Assembly (NCBI RefSeq): GCF_002261215.1
Contig: NZ_NEVS01000004.1
Span: 2,666,001 to 2,730,000, forward strand
DNA length: 64,000 bases
From: Bordetella genomosp. 11
GTDB taxonomy: Bacteria; Pseudomonadota; Gammaproteobacteria; Burkholderiales; Burkholderiaceae_B
Reading direction: 5' to 3'
Below, piece by piece: positions 23,770 to 31,043 of the stretch (position 1 is its first letter; every line of letters starts with the position of its first letter). A program made the translations under genes and the position numbers. Under the pieces are notes generated by a model. That model ran no database searches. It saw only the letters and a program-made list of their open reading frames with translations, and was not told the DNA's origin.

Positions 23770-24387
23770 ATGAACAAACCCTCCAAATTCGCTCTGGCGC
23801 TCGCGTTTGCCGCCGTTACGGCCTCCGGTGCAGCCTCGGCCCAGACCGTCGACAACTGGCGCAACCCGTTCGGCAACGTGTGGAAAAACGGCACCAACGA
23901 ATTGTGCTGGCGTGATGCGTTCTGGACCCCCGCCACTGGCATCCCCGGTTGTGACGGCGTGCCGGTAGCGCAGGCCGCTCCCAAGGCTCCGGCCCCCACG
24001 CCGATGGCGTCCAAGGTCGTCTTCAACGCCGACACGTTCTTCGACTTCGACAAGTCGGTCGTGAAGCCGGAAGGCAAGAAGCTGCTGGATCAAGTTGCTC
24101 AGCAAGCCCAGACCATCAACCTGGAAACCATCATCGCCGTCGGCCACACCGACTCGATCGGTACCGAGAAGTACAACCTGGCCCTGTCGCAGCGTCGCGC
24201 CGCGGCGGTCAAGGCGTACCTCGTCAGCAAGGGTATCCCGGCCGACCGTATCTACACGGAAGGCAAGGGCGAGTCGCAGCCCATCGCGTCGAACAAGACT
24301 GCGGAAGGCCGCGCCAAGAACCGCCGCGTGGAACTGGAAATCGTCGGTACCCGTCGCGCTGGCGACATGGGTCAGCCCGCGAAGTAA
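23770..24387 (+). CDS. ompA: OmpA-family outer membrane protein (short, Bordetella type)
   Basis: 205-aa protein: a signal peptide (MNKPSKFALALAFAAVTASG, cleaved after ASA near residue 24), a short Alcaligenaceae-type N-terminal segment (VDNWRNPFGNVWKNGTNELCWRD) with two cysteines, a Pro/Ala hinge, and a C-terminal peptidoglycan-binding OmpA domain (FFDFDKSVVKPEGKKLLDQ ... GHTDSIGTEKYNLALSQRRA ... GKGESQP ... NRRVELEI). There is no eight-stranded barrel, so it anchors peptidoglycan but is not a classical OmpA pore. It has its own promoter, a GAGGAG ribosome site and a strong terminator, so it is monocistronic and probably abundant. Confidence 0.94.
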   Translation: MNKPSKFALALAFAAVTASGAASAQTVDNWRNPFGNVWKNGTNELCWRDAFWTPATGIPGCDGVPVAQAAPKAPAPTPMASKVVFNADTFFDFDKSVVKPEGKKLLDQVAQQAQTINLETIIAVGHTDSIGTEKYNLALSQRRAAAVKAYLVSKGIPADRIYTEGKGESQPIASNKTAEGRAKNRRVELEIVGTRRAGDMGQPAK

Positions 24388-24410
24388 GCGTAGCGAAAGC
24401 TACAATGAAG

Positions 24411-24438
24411 GGCCTCGCGCAAGCGAGGCCTTTTTTTT
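24411..24438 (+). terminator. intrinsic terminator of ompA
   Basis: Eight-bp stem GGCCTCGC / GCGAGGCC (24411-24418, 24423-24430) with GCAA loop and eight Ts directly after. Very strong by form. Confidence 0.92.
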
Positions 24439-24549
24439 CGTCCTTTTTCAGGGGCGGCCCCTGCCCTGGGGGCGGATCGGCCATCGTCAGCCGCGACGCG
24501 CCGCCCCGTCCTCTAATATATAGATATCCATCATCCAGCCGTTCCCGCC

Positions 24550-25272
24550 ATGACGCTTACGCCCTCCTCTGCTCCCCCCGCCAACGCCGACCAGGCCGAG
24601 CTGGAAAAATTCAGCGCGCTGGCCGCGCGCTGGTGGGATCCGGACAGCGAATTCAAACCGCTGCATGCCATCAATCCGCTGCGCCTGGATTGGATCCGCC
24701 AGACCGTGGGCAGTCTGGCGGGCAAACGCATCCTGGATGTGGGATGCGGCGGGGGCATTCTGTCCGAAAGCATGGCCGCCGAAGGCGCGGAAGTCACCGG
24801 CATCGACCTGGCCGAAAAGTCCCTTAAAGTGGCACGCCTGCACGGCCTGGAATCCGGCATCAAGGTAGAGTACCGGGCCGTGCCAGTGGAACAGCTGGCA
24901 CAGGAGCAACCGGGACGGTATGACATCGTCACCTGCATGGAAATGCTGGAGCACGTGCCCGATCCTGCGTCCGTCATCCGGGCATGCTCCGCCTTGGTGC
25001 AGCCGGGAGGCTGGGTCTTCTTTTCCACGCTCAACCGCAACCCCAAATCCTTTCTTTACGCCATCCTGGGCGCCGAGTACGTGCTGCGGCTGCTGCCGCG
25101 CGGCACCCATAGCTACGAGAACTTCATCAAGCCGAGCGAGTTGGCCGCGTCGGCCCGCGCGGCGCAATTGGAGCCCGTCAAGATCGCCGGGATGACGTAT
25201 AACCCACTGACCCAGGTCTACGCGCTATCCACGGACGCATCCGTGAACTACCTGATGGCAACCCGCAAATGA
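24550..25272 (+). CDS. ubiG: bifunctional ubiquinone biosynthesis O-methyltransferase
   Basis: SAM-dependent methyltransferase acting twice in ubiquinone synthesis. The 240-aa protein has [27 protein letters not shown], a UbiG-specific opening, SAM motif [16 protein letters not shown], the acidic post-motif [13 protein letters not shown], and the C-terminal [12 protein letters not shown]. Normal length. The stop overlaps gph by 4 bp (ATGA). Confidence 0.95.
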   Translation: MTLTPSSAPPANADQAELEKFSALAARWWDPDSEFKPLHAINPLRLDWIRQTVGSLAGKRILDVGCGGGILSESMAAEGAEVTGIDLAEKSLKVARLHGLESGIKVEYRAVPVEQLAQEQPGRYDIVTCMEMLEHVPDPASVIRACSALVQPGGWVFFSTLNRNPKSFLYAILGAEYVLRLLPRGTHSYENFIKPSELAASARAAQLEPVKIAGMTYNPLTQVYALSTDASVNYLMATRK

Positions 25273-25952
25273 CCGCGCTGATCCTGTTCGACTTCGATGG
25301 CACGCTGGCCGACACGGCGCCGGACCTGGCCGCGGCGGCCAACAAGCAGCGGCTGCGACGGGCCCTGGATCCCATGCCCTACGAGCTGTTGCGCCCCGTC
25401 GCCTCCCAGGGCGCCCGGGGACTATTGCGCGTCGCGCTGGGCATGATGCCGGACCACCCGGAATTCGAGGAGACCCGCACCCAATTCCTGGCCGACTACG
25501 CCGCCAGCTCAACGGTGCACACGCGCCTGTTTCCGGGGATCGCCGAACTGCTGCGCCATATCCGCAATCAAGGACATGCCTGGGGCATCGTCACAAACAA
25601 GGTGACGCACCTGACCTTGCCTATTGTGGAATTCCTGGGCTTGATGGATACGGCCGCCACCCTGGTCTGTGGCGATACGGCGCCCCGCTCCAAACCCTAT
25701 CCGGATCCCCTGCTGCATGCCGCGCGGGACGCCGGCTATGACGCCGCGCAATGCGTCTATGTCGGCGACGACCTGCGGGATGTACAGGCCGCCCACGCCG
25801 CCGGCATGCCCGCTGTCGCGGCGGGCTATGGCTATCTGGGCGGCGACCACGACATCACCCTGTGGGAGGCCGACGCCAGGGCAGACTCGCCGGACGTACT
25901 GTGGGACGCTATCGAAAGCGTGCTGCCGGCGCGGGCCCGCGCAGCGGATTGA
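25269..25952 (+). CDS. gph: phosphoglycolate phosphatase, HAD family
   Basis: 227-aa HAD hydrolase with motif [15 protein letters not shown] (nucleophile Asp), motif II IVTNK, and motif [21 protein letters not shown] and [17 protein letters not shown]. Removes phosphate from 2-phosphoglycolate, made for example when 3'-phosphoglycolate DNA ends are repaired. Coupled to ubiG by ATGA, a conserved pair in this group. Substrate assigned by family and neighbourhood. Confidence 0.9.
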   Translation: MTALILFDFDGTLADTAPDLAAAANKQRLRRALDPMPYELLRPVASQGARGLLRVALGMMPDHPEFEETRTQFLADYAASSTVHTRLFPGIAELLRHIRNQGHAWGIVTNKVTHLTLPIVEFLGLMDTAATLVCGDTAPRSKPYPDPLLHAARDAGYDAAQCVYVGDDLRDVQAAHAAGMPAVAAGYGYLGGDHDITLWEADARADSPDVLWDAIESVLPARARAAD

Positions 25953-26068
25953 GCGTCCGCCCGGAAGGGCCTTGAAATCCGGCGAGCTGGCCCAACAACC
26001 ATGGAAATCCGGTGCGCGCCGGAGCTCACCGGCACGGGGAGCGCGGCGCGGGCGGATGGCAATCAGAG

Positions 26069-26074
26069 TACAAT
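26069..26074 (+). promoter_or_regulatory. -10 box of the ssrA promoter
   Basis: TACAAT ends 9 bp before the mature tmRNA 5' G (26084), a good fit for a start at or near the processed end. No good -35 hexamer is seen at the expected 17-bp distance. Confidence 0.5.
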
Positions 26075-26083
26075 GAAAGTACT

Positions 26084-26475
26084 GGGGCCGATCCGGATTC
26101 GACGTGGGTCGCGAAACAGCGCAGGGCATGCCGAGCACCAGTCAGCTCGTAAATCCACTGGAACACTACAAACGCCAACGACGCGTTCTTCGCTCAAGCC
26201 GCTAACGCTTAATGAGCCGCTGCACTGACTTGTCTTTGGGTCAGGCGGAGGAAGGTAAAACTTCCTAGGGGGCAACCTCGAACCGCAGCAGTGTCATCGA
26301 ACAAAGAATCGGCATGGACTGGGGTCTGACGGTCCGCGCTTAAATCACATGACTCGCTTCGGGCCGGCCTGTCGGTTGGCTAAGTCCGGGGTTAAAACCA
26401 AATAGATCGACTACGCATGTAGAACTGCCTGCAGAGGGCTTGCGGACGGGGGTTCAATTCCCCCCGGCTCCACCA
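26084..26475 (+). ncRNA. ssrA: transfer-messenger RNA (tmRNA)
   Basis: Rescues stalled ribosomes by acting as alanyl-tRNA and then mRNA. The 5' end GGGGCCGATCCGGATTCGAC pairs with the 3' end CGGCTCC-ACCA in a seven-pair acceptor stem whose third pair is G-U, the alanine identity element. The T-arm GGGGGTTCAATTCCCCC precedes the encoded CCA. The conserved pre-tag block and the resume codon are at about 26173. The open tag reads Ala-Asn-Asp-Ala-Phe-Phe-Ala-Gln-Ala-Ala-Asn-Ala then TAA, unlike the usual ending in Leu-Ala-Ala. Total 392 nt, a normal length. Confidence 0.95.
26440..26475 (+). other. probable attL: 3' end of ssrA used as phage attachment site
   Basis: Phage-type genes begin right after the CCA end of ssrA, and the host gene remains complete. 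Tyrosine-recombinase phages often use the ssrA 3' end (T-arm plus acceptor) as core. The exact core length cannot be fixed because the right-hand copy is outside the window. Confidence 0.6.
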
Positions 26476-26504
26476 GATTAGACAGCATTAGCCAGTGACA
26501 GACA

Positions 26505-26535
26505 GGGCGGACGGGTAGCACCGGACCGCCCTTTT
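26505..26535 (+). terminator. intrinsic terminator after ssrA, in phage DNA
   Basis: Stem GGGCGG / CCGCCC (26505-26510, 26526-26531), continued by CGG / CCG after a small internal loop, then TTTT. It is on the phage side of the junction, so the phage supplies a terminator for the host tmRNA gene. Confidence 0.75.
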
Positions 26536-26598
26536 CTGTCCATGACTGTCCAGCGTTTCACACGTGATTCACACCGAATTCACACGGGGTCTAGAACG

Positions 26599-27300
26599 AT
26601 GTGCTCCCACTACACCGCCCTGAAAAAGGCCGAACAGCTCGAGCGCTATTTCCGTGCGCGCGGCATCCCGATCCCGAAGGCCGACATGTGGCCGCGGTAC
26701 CCGGGCGTCTTCGTGCGCCGGCCACCGGAATGGGAATCGGGCGACGAGGCCGTGCCGGACCGGGAGGCGGTCGTCGGGCGCTGGGGGCTGATTTCGGCCA
26801 TGACGAGGCCCGACAACACCGACAAGGCGCAAAAGCTGTCCACGTACAACGCGCGATCTGAGACAGCCGCCAAGTCCTTCACCTTCGGGAATGCCTGGCG
26901 CCGCGGCCAGCGGTGCCTGATCCCGGCCGAGAACGTGTTCGAGCCGGACTGGCGCGCCGTCGATGCAGGCCTGGCCAAGAACCCAACGCCTACTAGGTTC
27001 ACCAGGGCCGACGGCGCGCCCCTGGGCATCGCCGGCCTGTGGGATAAATGGCGCTCCCCGGCCGGGGAATGGATCGAGAGCTTCACTATGCTCACCATCA
27101 ACGCCGACCAGCATCCGCTATTCAGGGACTACCACAAGGCGAAGGACGAAAAGCGCATGGTCGTGATCCTGCCGGACGGCGCCTACGGCGACTGGCTGAC
27201 CGGTGCCGGCGACATCCGCGACTACCTGCTGCCCTACCCTGCGGATGAGCTGGTAGCTGAACCGGTCGTGAAGACCGCCGGCGCCAACCCGGAGGAATAG
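26599..27300 (+). CDS. SOS response-associated peptidase (SRAP; YedK/HMCES-like)
   Basis: SRAP proteins form a stable thiazolidine DNA-protein crosslink with abasic sites in single-stranded DNA, shielding them. The 233-aa protein starts MCSHYTALKK, so Cys2 becomes the N-terminal nucleophile. The other active-site parts are STYNARSET (Asn84) and IPAENVFE (Glu111). The usual C-terminal IHDRMPVIL reads YHKAKDEKRMVVIL, so the position of the catalytic His is uncertain. The start was placed at the MCS, not at an upstream in-frame ATG. It stands beside attL and faces the late genes, a typical cargo position; it may be expressed in the lysogen. Confidence 0.88.
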   Translation: MCSHYTALKKAEQLERYFRARGIPIPKADMWPRYPGVFVRRPPEWESGDEAVPDREAVVGRWGLISAMTRPDNTDKAQKLSTYNARSETAAKSFTFGNAWRRGQRCLIPAENVFEPDWRAVDAGLAKNPTPTRFTRADGAPLGIAGLWDKWRSPAGEWIESFTMLTINADQHPLFRDYHKAKDEKRMVVILPDGAYGDWLTGAGDIRDYLLPYPADELVAEPVVKTAGANPEE

Positions 27301-27302
27301 CC

Positions 27303-27518
27303 ATGCATCCTCGCAGTGAGCCATGTGCGCTCTCCCGGGCGGATTTGGCGACCATCGCCGCGGCCGCCGGCCTTCTGCCACCGGGCAGCGAAATGACATC
27401 TGAACTACTGGAGTACACGCGAACGGTCGTCGGTTACTGCGCATTTATTGGTGACAGCTACACGGATGAGGACGGTACTGCCGGCGACAAAATCCGTGCG
27501 GCCTTCGATCTTGCGTAA
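27303..27518 (+). CDS. small hypothetical protein
   Basis: 71 aa, starting 2 bp after the SRAP stop behind a GGAGGAATAG ribosome site, so in the same transcript. It begins MHPRSEPCALSRADLATIAAA and ends in an acidic SYTDEDGTAGDKIRAAFDLA. No domain recognised; soluble, probably helical. Confidence 0.65.
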   Translation: MHPRSEPCALSRADLATIAAAAGLLPPGSEMTSELLEYTRTVVGYCAFIGDSYTDEDGTAGDKIRAAFDLA

Positions 27519-27524
27519 CGATAC

Positions 27525-27542
27525 ACTGGATGACCGTCCAGT
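27525..27542. promoter_or_regulatory. palindrome ACTGGA-N6-TCCAGT
   Basis: Perfect 6-bp arms, with CTG and CAG spaced by 10 bp as in LexA-type SOS boxes but with different inner bases. It sits 13 bp before the next start codon. A protein-binding site is plausible; its identity is unknown. Confidence 0.4.
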
Positions 27543-27555
27543 ATTTCCCCCGACC

Positions 27556-27945
27556 ATGCCAGCCCCCAAGCCCCTCACGCACGATGACCTGCACGCCATC
27601 CGACGACGCTACGAGGTGACGCCGGAGCGTGCGCCCTGCATGTTCGATGGTCGCACCGTGGAACGCGACATGATCTTGCTATTGGCCGAGGTCGATCGAC
27701 TGCGCGAGATGGTCCAGCGCGCGCGAGACCTGCGCGACCGCTTCCCGCGGCCAGGCAGCTGCCTGGACTCGATCTGGGGAGAATTCCAGCGGGATCTGGA
27801 TGCGGAGCCCCGGCGCCCCTCGTACCTGGAGATTCCCAAAGTCTTGGGCTGCAGCATGGTCGAACCCTTCATCGGGCCGCCCGAGCGCTGGCAGGTTCGT
27901 GCGGCACAGGTCGGCGCGGCCCGGCAGAAGCCAAGGCGGCGGTGA
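27556..27945 (+). CDS. hypothetical phage protein
   Basis: 129 aa from MPAPKPLTHDDLHAIRRRYEV. The middle is a probable coiled coil (RDMILLLAEVDRLREMVQRARDLRDRF). No known domain. Its stop lies 3 bp from the end of the converging spanin gene. An upstream in-frame extension of 36 codons overlaps the previous gene and was rejected. Confidence 0.6.
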   Translation: MPAPKPLTHDDLHAIRRRYEVTPERAPCMFDGRTVERDMILLLAEVDRLREMVQRARDLRDRFPRPGSCLDSIWGEFQRDLDAEPRRPSYLEIPKVLGCSMVEPFIGPPERWQVRAAQVGAARQKPRRR

Positions 27946-27948
27946 GCG

Positions 27949-28203
27949 CTATTTCCGAGGTTTCCACCCGCAGTTCTTTGCGCCGGCCAGATTGTGGGCC
28001 AGGATTTGCTTAGCCGTTCCGTCCGTCAGCACATCGGCCGGATCAACGTAGATCGGCTTGTTCCAGTCGCAGCCCGTATCAATGACCCGCGTCTTTACCT
28101 GCACTTCCGGCTGGATCGGCGTTTCCGCCACCGGCTGCCCAGTCGTCGCGCAGCTGGCTAGCAGCGGCACCAGCAGGCAGGGAAGCAACGTCGTTTTCCA
28201 CAT
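27949..28203 (-). CDS. o-spanin, Rz1-like outer-membrane lipoprotein
   Basis: 84 aa with a lipoprotein signal ending in the lipobox LLASC, then a short proline-containing periplasmic part. With the i-spanin it bridges the envelope and fuses the two membranes at lysis. The ATG at 28203 has a proper AAAGGAG site; a GTG two codons upstream is too close to it. The gene starts inside the i-spanin gene in another frame, the classic overlapped Rz/Rz1 arrangement. Two extra Cys (GCDW, NCGW) may form disulfides. Confidence 0.75.
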   Translation of the reverse strand: MWKTTLLPCLLVPLLASCATTGQPVAETPIQPEVQVKTRVIDTGCDWNKPIYVDPADVLTDGTAKQILAHNLAGAKNCGWKPRK

Positions 28204-28462
28204 TCGCACGCTCCTTTACAGAATTGGCGCCTGCGGCGGCCGCCGCGGCATTGGCTTGTGATTCGCCATCCCGCACGGCGGCGGTTTGGGCTTTCGCCTC
28301 GGCGGTCGCCTGGTTGGCTTCCGCAACTTTCTGGTTCGCCTGGGCGACCTTCGCGTCGGCAGACTTTTTCGTCACGAACGCGACCAGTAGGCTGCCCAGC
28401 GCGACCAGGCCGGTAGCGATGTAGGGCCACGCGGAGCCCAGCAATCCGAGAATGGTGGTCAT
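28079..28462 (-). CDS. i-spanin, Rz-like membrane protein
   Basis: 127 aa with one N-terminal transmembrane helix (YIATGLVALGSLLVAFV, residues 14-30) followed by an Ala/Gln/Glu-rich coiled coil with near-repeated VAQANQKVAEANQATAEAKAQ units. This is the Rz layout. The ATG overlaps the endolysin stop (ATGA) and has a GGGGAG site 8 nt upstream; an ATG two codons earlier is too close to it. The last 125 bp also encode the start of the o-spanin in another frame. Confidence 0.75.
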   Translation of the reverse strand: MTTILGLLGSAWPYIATGLVALGSLLVAFVTKKSADAKVAQANQKVAEANQATAEAKAQTAAVRDGESQANAAAAAAGANSVKERANVENDVASLPAGAAASQLRDDWAAGGGNADPAGSAGKDAGH

Positions 28463-28959
28463 GTGCATATCTCCCCGCCGGCTACTTGGTACACGGCGAT
28501 CAGTTGTTCCATGGAGTTCTCGCGCTGGCCGTAGCCCGCGCCGGGCAGGCTGGCCCATTCCTGGCGGCACTTCTGGACCGCGGCAGCAAATCGGCCGGCC
28601 TGGATATCGGCGAGCGCACCGCGGCGGCCGATGAGGTAGATAGCGACGCGGTCCTGCGACAGCGGCGAGAAGTCGGGCACGCCGACGGCGCGGCTGGCCC
28701 AGTCCCAGGTATCCGTGCGGATCATGCCTGGGATGGCCGCCATGATCTGGTAGCGGCCGGCGGCGTCGCTCCAGCCCCACCGCGTGCGCACGGCGATGCG
28801 CGGGTGGGCGTCATACCCTTGGAAGAAATCGCCGCCCACGACCACGTTGTAGCCGTCGTCGCTGTCCTCGATCGTGGATGTGCCCTCACTGACCGACAGC
28901 ATGTCCAGGAAGGCACAAACGTTGGCCCCGCCGGTGGCGTCAGGGCTGATTCGCGGCAT
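28459..28959 (-). CDS. endolysin, lambda R-like lytic transglycosylase
   Basis: Degrades peptidoglycan glycan strands at lysis. The 166-aa protein follows lambda R closely in layout: FLDMLSVSEGTSTIED (catalytic Glu25), GYNVVVGGDFF, AHPRIAVRT, a SDAAGRYQIM block, LPDFSPLSQDR-like VPDFSPLSQDRVAIYLI and WASLPGAGYGQ. No signal sequence, so it needs a holin. Overlaps the holin gene by 20 bp and the spanin by 4 bp. Confidence 0.93.
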   Translation of the reverse strand: MPRISPDATGGANVCAFLDMLSVSEGTSTIEDSDDGYNVVVGGDFFQGYDAHPRIAVRTRWGWSDAAGRYQIMAAIPGMIRTDTWDWASRAVGVPDFSPLSQDRVAIYLIGRRGALADIQAGRFAAAVQKCRQEWASLPGAGYGQRENSMEQLIAVYQVAGGEICT

Positions 28960-29227
28960 CGCCGTCCCCTTTCTTACCTAATAGCCGCCGTACCGCGTCG
29001 ATGACCGCCGCTTGGCTGACCACGCGTGCGATCACTGCCAGCACGACGCCAGCCACGGGAACCCACTGCTGCCCGCCGTTCGGAAACCAGGCCAGCAGCG
29101 TGGGCGCCAGGTTCGGAAACTGATTGCTCAGCTCAGGAATGCCAGCCAGCATGATGGCGCCCAGCACGCCAATGCGCACCGACCACCAGCGGTGCATGTT
29201 TCTCCAGCGGTCCGCCCATAGGTTCAT
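28940..29227 (-). CDS. putative holin, two transmembrane segments
   Basis: 95 aa. Two hydrophobic stretches (about residues 20-32 with GVLGAIMLAGI, and 55-75 with VPVAGVVLAVIARVVSQAAV) and a charged tail (RRLLGKKGDGDAANQP), directly before the endolysin. Both size and place suit a holin. The ATG at 29227 overlaps the previous stop (ATGA); a GTG three codons earlier is the alternative. Confidence 0.7.
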   Translation of the reverse strand: MNLWADRWRNMHRWWSVRIGVLGAIMLAGIPELSNQFPNLAPTLLAWFPNGGQQWVPVAGVVLAVIARVVSQAAVIDAVRRLLGKKGDGDAANQP

Positions 29228-29490
29228 TTCGTCCACCCCCTGGTTTCCGGTCGGTTGTCGGCGCGATTCAGCATCAATTGCGAGAGCATCGCCTTGATGT
29301 CCCGTATGTCGTCCCCCATGCGGGCGTTACTGGCCTCGACGATGGTCAGCCGCTTGTCCATGCCGTTGTAGAGGCCGATCACCCAGCCGCACCCGCCAAG
29401 GACACTGCCGAGGATGATGAATGCGGAGGCGACCATGGACACGATCACCTTTGCGCTCACGAGCAACCCGCCTTTCGGGTCATCTGCCAT
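29224..29490 (-). CDS. small membrane protein, holin-associated
   Basis: 88 aa with one hydrophobic segment (VIVSMVASAFIILGSVLGGCGWVIGLY, about residues 15-41) and a C-terminal amphipathic helix (KRLTIVEASNARMGDDIRDIKAMLSQL). It recalls XhlA-type proteins paired with holins, and could be a second holin or antiholin. First gene of the lysis cassette, after a terminator, so it likely depends on antitermination or a local promoter. Confidence 0.6.
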   Translation of the reverse strand: MADDPKGGLLVSAKVIVSMVASAFIILGSVLGGCGWVIGLYNGMDKRLTIVEASNARMGDDIRDIKAMLSQLMLNRADNRPETRGWTK

Positions 29491-29507
29491 TCAATTTCTC
29501 CAGGCGT

Positions 29508-29530
29508 AAAAAAAGCCCGCCGTAGCGGGC
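29508..29530 (-). terminator. intrinsic terminator between tail fibre genes and lysis cassette
   Basis: Stem GCCCGC / GCGGGC (29515-29520, 29525-29530) with CGTA loop, and seven As at 29508-29514 that become a U tract on the minus strand. Confidence 0.85.
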
Positions 29531-29555
29531 CTAGCACTCGCATAGACATCGCCAC

Positions 29556-29966
29556 CTACTGAACGGCAGCGGCGGCGATAAAGAGCTGGTCGATCTGTGC
29601 GTCGGTGAGACCCAACGCATTGCCTGCGGCAATCAGTGCAGCGCTGTCGCGCTCAACGGTCGGCGCTTCCTGCCATGCCATCTTTCCGAGGTCCGAATTC
29701 GGCAATGCCACGAAGTACGTGTTCACCTGGTCCAACAGGCCAGCATTCGCGAGTGCAACACGCGCTTGGTAGCGCGTGACGGTCTGCGGCACTAACTGCT
29801 TCGTTGGATCATGCGAATCGATCACAGCTTGAACTGCTGCCTTATCAGCATCGGACACACCTGGATTGAACGTCAGGGCGTACTCCTCATTCCATGAGAA
29901 AGGGACGGCGGAAAGGCCGGCCTCGGCAAGCTCGCTGGCAAACGTAGGTCCGAGCATCTTGTTCAT
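29556..29966 (-). CDS. tail-associated protein downstream of tail fibre
   Basis: 136 aa. The C-terminal half (VTRYQARVALANAGLLDQVNTYF ... WQEAPTVERDSAALIAAGNALGLTDAQIDQLFIAAA) is a helical block common at the end of phage tail modules and resembling XkdW-type proteins. The start overlaps the fibre gene stop by 4 bp. It may help fibre folding or attachment; the role is inferred from position only. Confidence 0.6.
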   Translation of the reverse strand: MNKMLGPTFASELAEAGLSAVPFSWNEEYALTFNPGVSDADKAAVQAVIDSHDPTKQLVPQTVTRYQARVALANAGLLDQVNTYFVALPNSDLGKMAWQEAPTVERDSAALIAAGNALGLTDAQIDQLFIAAAAVQ

Positions 29967-31042
29967 GCCATCTCCAATGCGTTAAGGCTCATATTGTTGA
30001 CCGTTGATTGCACACCCGACGGGGCGACTCGACCATATATCTGCATTGTCACCATGCTCTCTGCATTCGCCTTAAAGTTCAACGACTGCGAGAAACCGCA
30101 AGAATAATTTGCGCCGGGAACTGTGTATGCGGCAATGCGACCGCTGCTGTTACCGTTAAGGTACAGAGTGAGCACCGTACCGGAAACGCCTGTATTGCTC
30201 GTTCCATATCCGTCGAAAGAGCAAGCGAATGAATCTCCCTGCCAAGGCAAGAAAGTTATCGTTGCTCCGGCCACCAAGGCGTCGCTCGTGGATGTAAAGG
30301 ACGATCCCTGCACTAACGCATTTGCACTGATCTGACGTGGATTGAACCAGCTTGCGACACCACGCGCCGCATCCGTATCCGTAAACATGGAACCCGAGGT
30401 GGTCACCACCTTTCCAACCAGCGTGCGGGATGAATCGCCATTTCTTACCTCAACGCCACCTGGCCCCTTGACATAGCCCGTCGTCGATGCCTCAACCTTA
30501 ACGGCCCCGGCGTCGATGTAGGCATACAAGTAATACAGCGTGCTCGCAGCCAAGCCGGTATTAGGAAGCACAATTCCGCTATTGTCGATCCGATACGTTC
30601 GCCCACCGACGACAAGGTGATTTCCTTTAAATGGCATCAAGGTGCATTGTGTTCCAGACGTGTAAACAAGGCGGCACTGGCCATGCGCAGGCTGGACGCT
30701 GATGTATTTGTTGTAGTCGGTGCCGTCCCACTCCATCAGGCCCTGACCGGATACGTTGATAGGCCCTTGGTCTGTAGAAGGAATGGAATCGTCCGGGAAC
30801 GTATCGACGCTCTGCTGGAATAGCGTTCCTTCCGTTATCCAGGCAGTCCCCGCCGCATTGCGCCGCTTCAGCAGTCCGTTCGCCGTGTCGGCCCACTTCA
30901 TGAACGGCCCGGCGAACGCCGCCGGGTCCGTATCCCCGGAAAAATCCGTCGCCACAGTTTGCAGGGCTGCATTCGTTGTCTGGACAAGACTCAGTCCAGG
31001 CAGCGGCGGAGTCTGGCTTACCGCGATCGATGCTTGCGTCAT
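29963..31042 (-). CDS. tail fibre / receptor-binding protein candidate
   Basis: 359 aa, Ser/Thr/Gly-rich, beta-type sequence, lying after protein J and before lysis, the usual place for the side-fibre or receptor-binding gene. The N-terminal third (ALQTVATDFSGDTDPAAFAGPFMKWADTANGLLKRR) recurs in phage fibres as a virion-attachment part. No enzymatic motif and no collagen repeats are seen. It starts one base after the J stop. Its GC content seems lower than its neighbours', consistent with exchange of host-range segments. Confidence 0.7.
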   Translation of the reverse strand: MTQASIAVSQTPPLPGLSLVQTTNAALQTVATDFSGDTDPAAFAGPFMKWADTANGLLKRRNAAGTAWITEGTLFQQSVDTFPDDSIPSTDQGPINVSGQGLMEWDGTDYNKYISVQPAHGQCRLVYTSGTQCTLMPFKGNHLVVGGRTYRIDNSGIVLPNTGLAASTLYYLYAYIDAGAVKVEASTTGYVKGPGGVEVRNGDSSRTLVGKVVTTSGSMFTDTDAARGVASWFNPRQISANALVQGSSFTSTSDALVAGATITFLPWQGDSFACSFDGYGTSNTGVSGTVLTLYLNGNSSGRIAAYTVPGANYSCGFSQSLNFKANAESMVTMQIYGRVAPSGVQSTVNNMSLNALEMA

Positions 31043-31043
31043 T

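Noticed and set aside
27525..27542. LexA-binding SOS box
   Set aside because: CTG-N10-CAG spacing is right, but the inner bases differ from the CTGTATATATATACAG-type consensus, so it is kept only as an unassigned palindrome.
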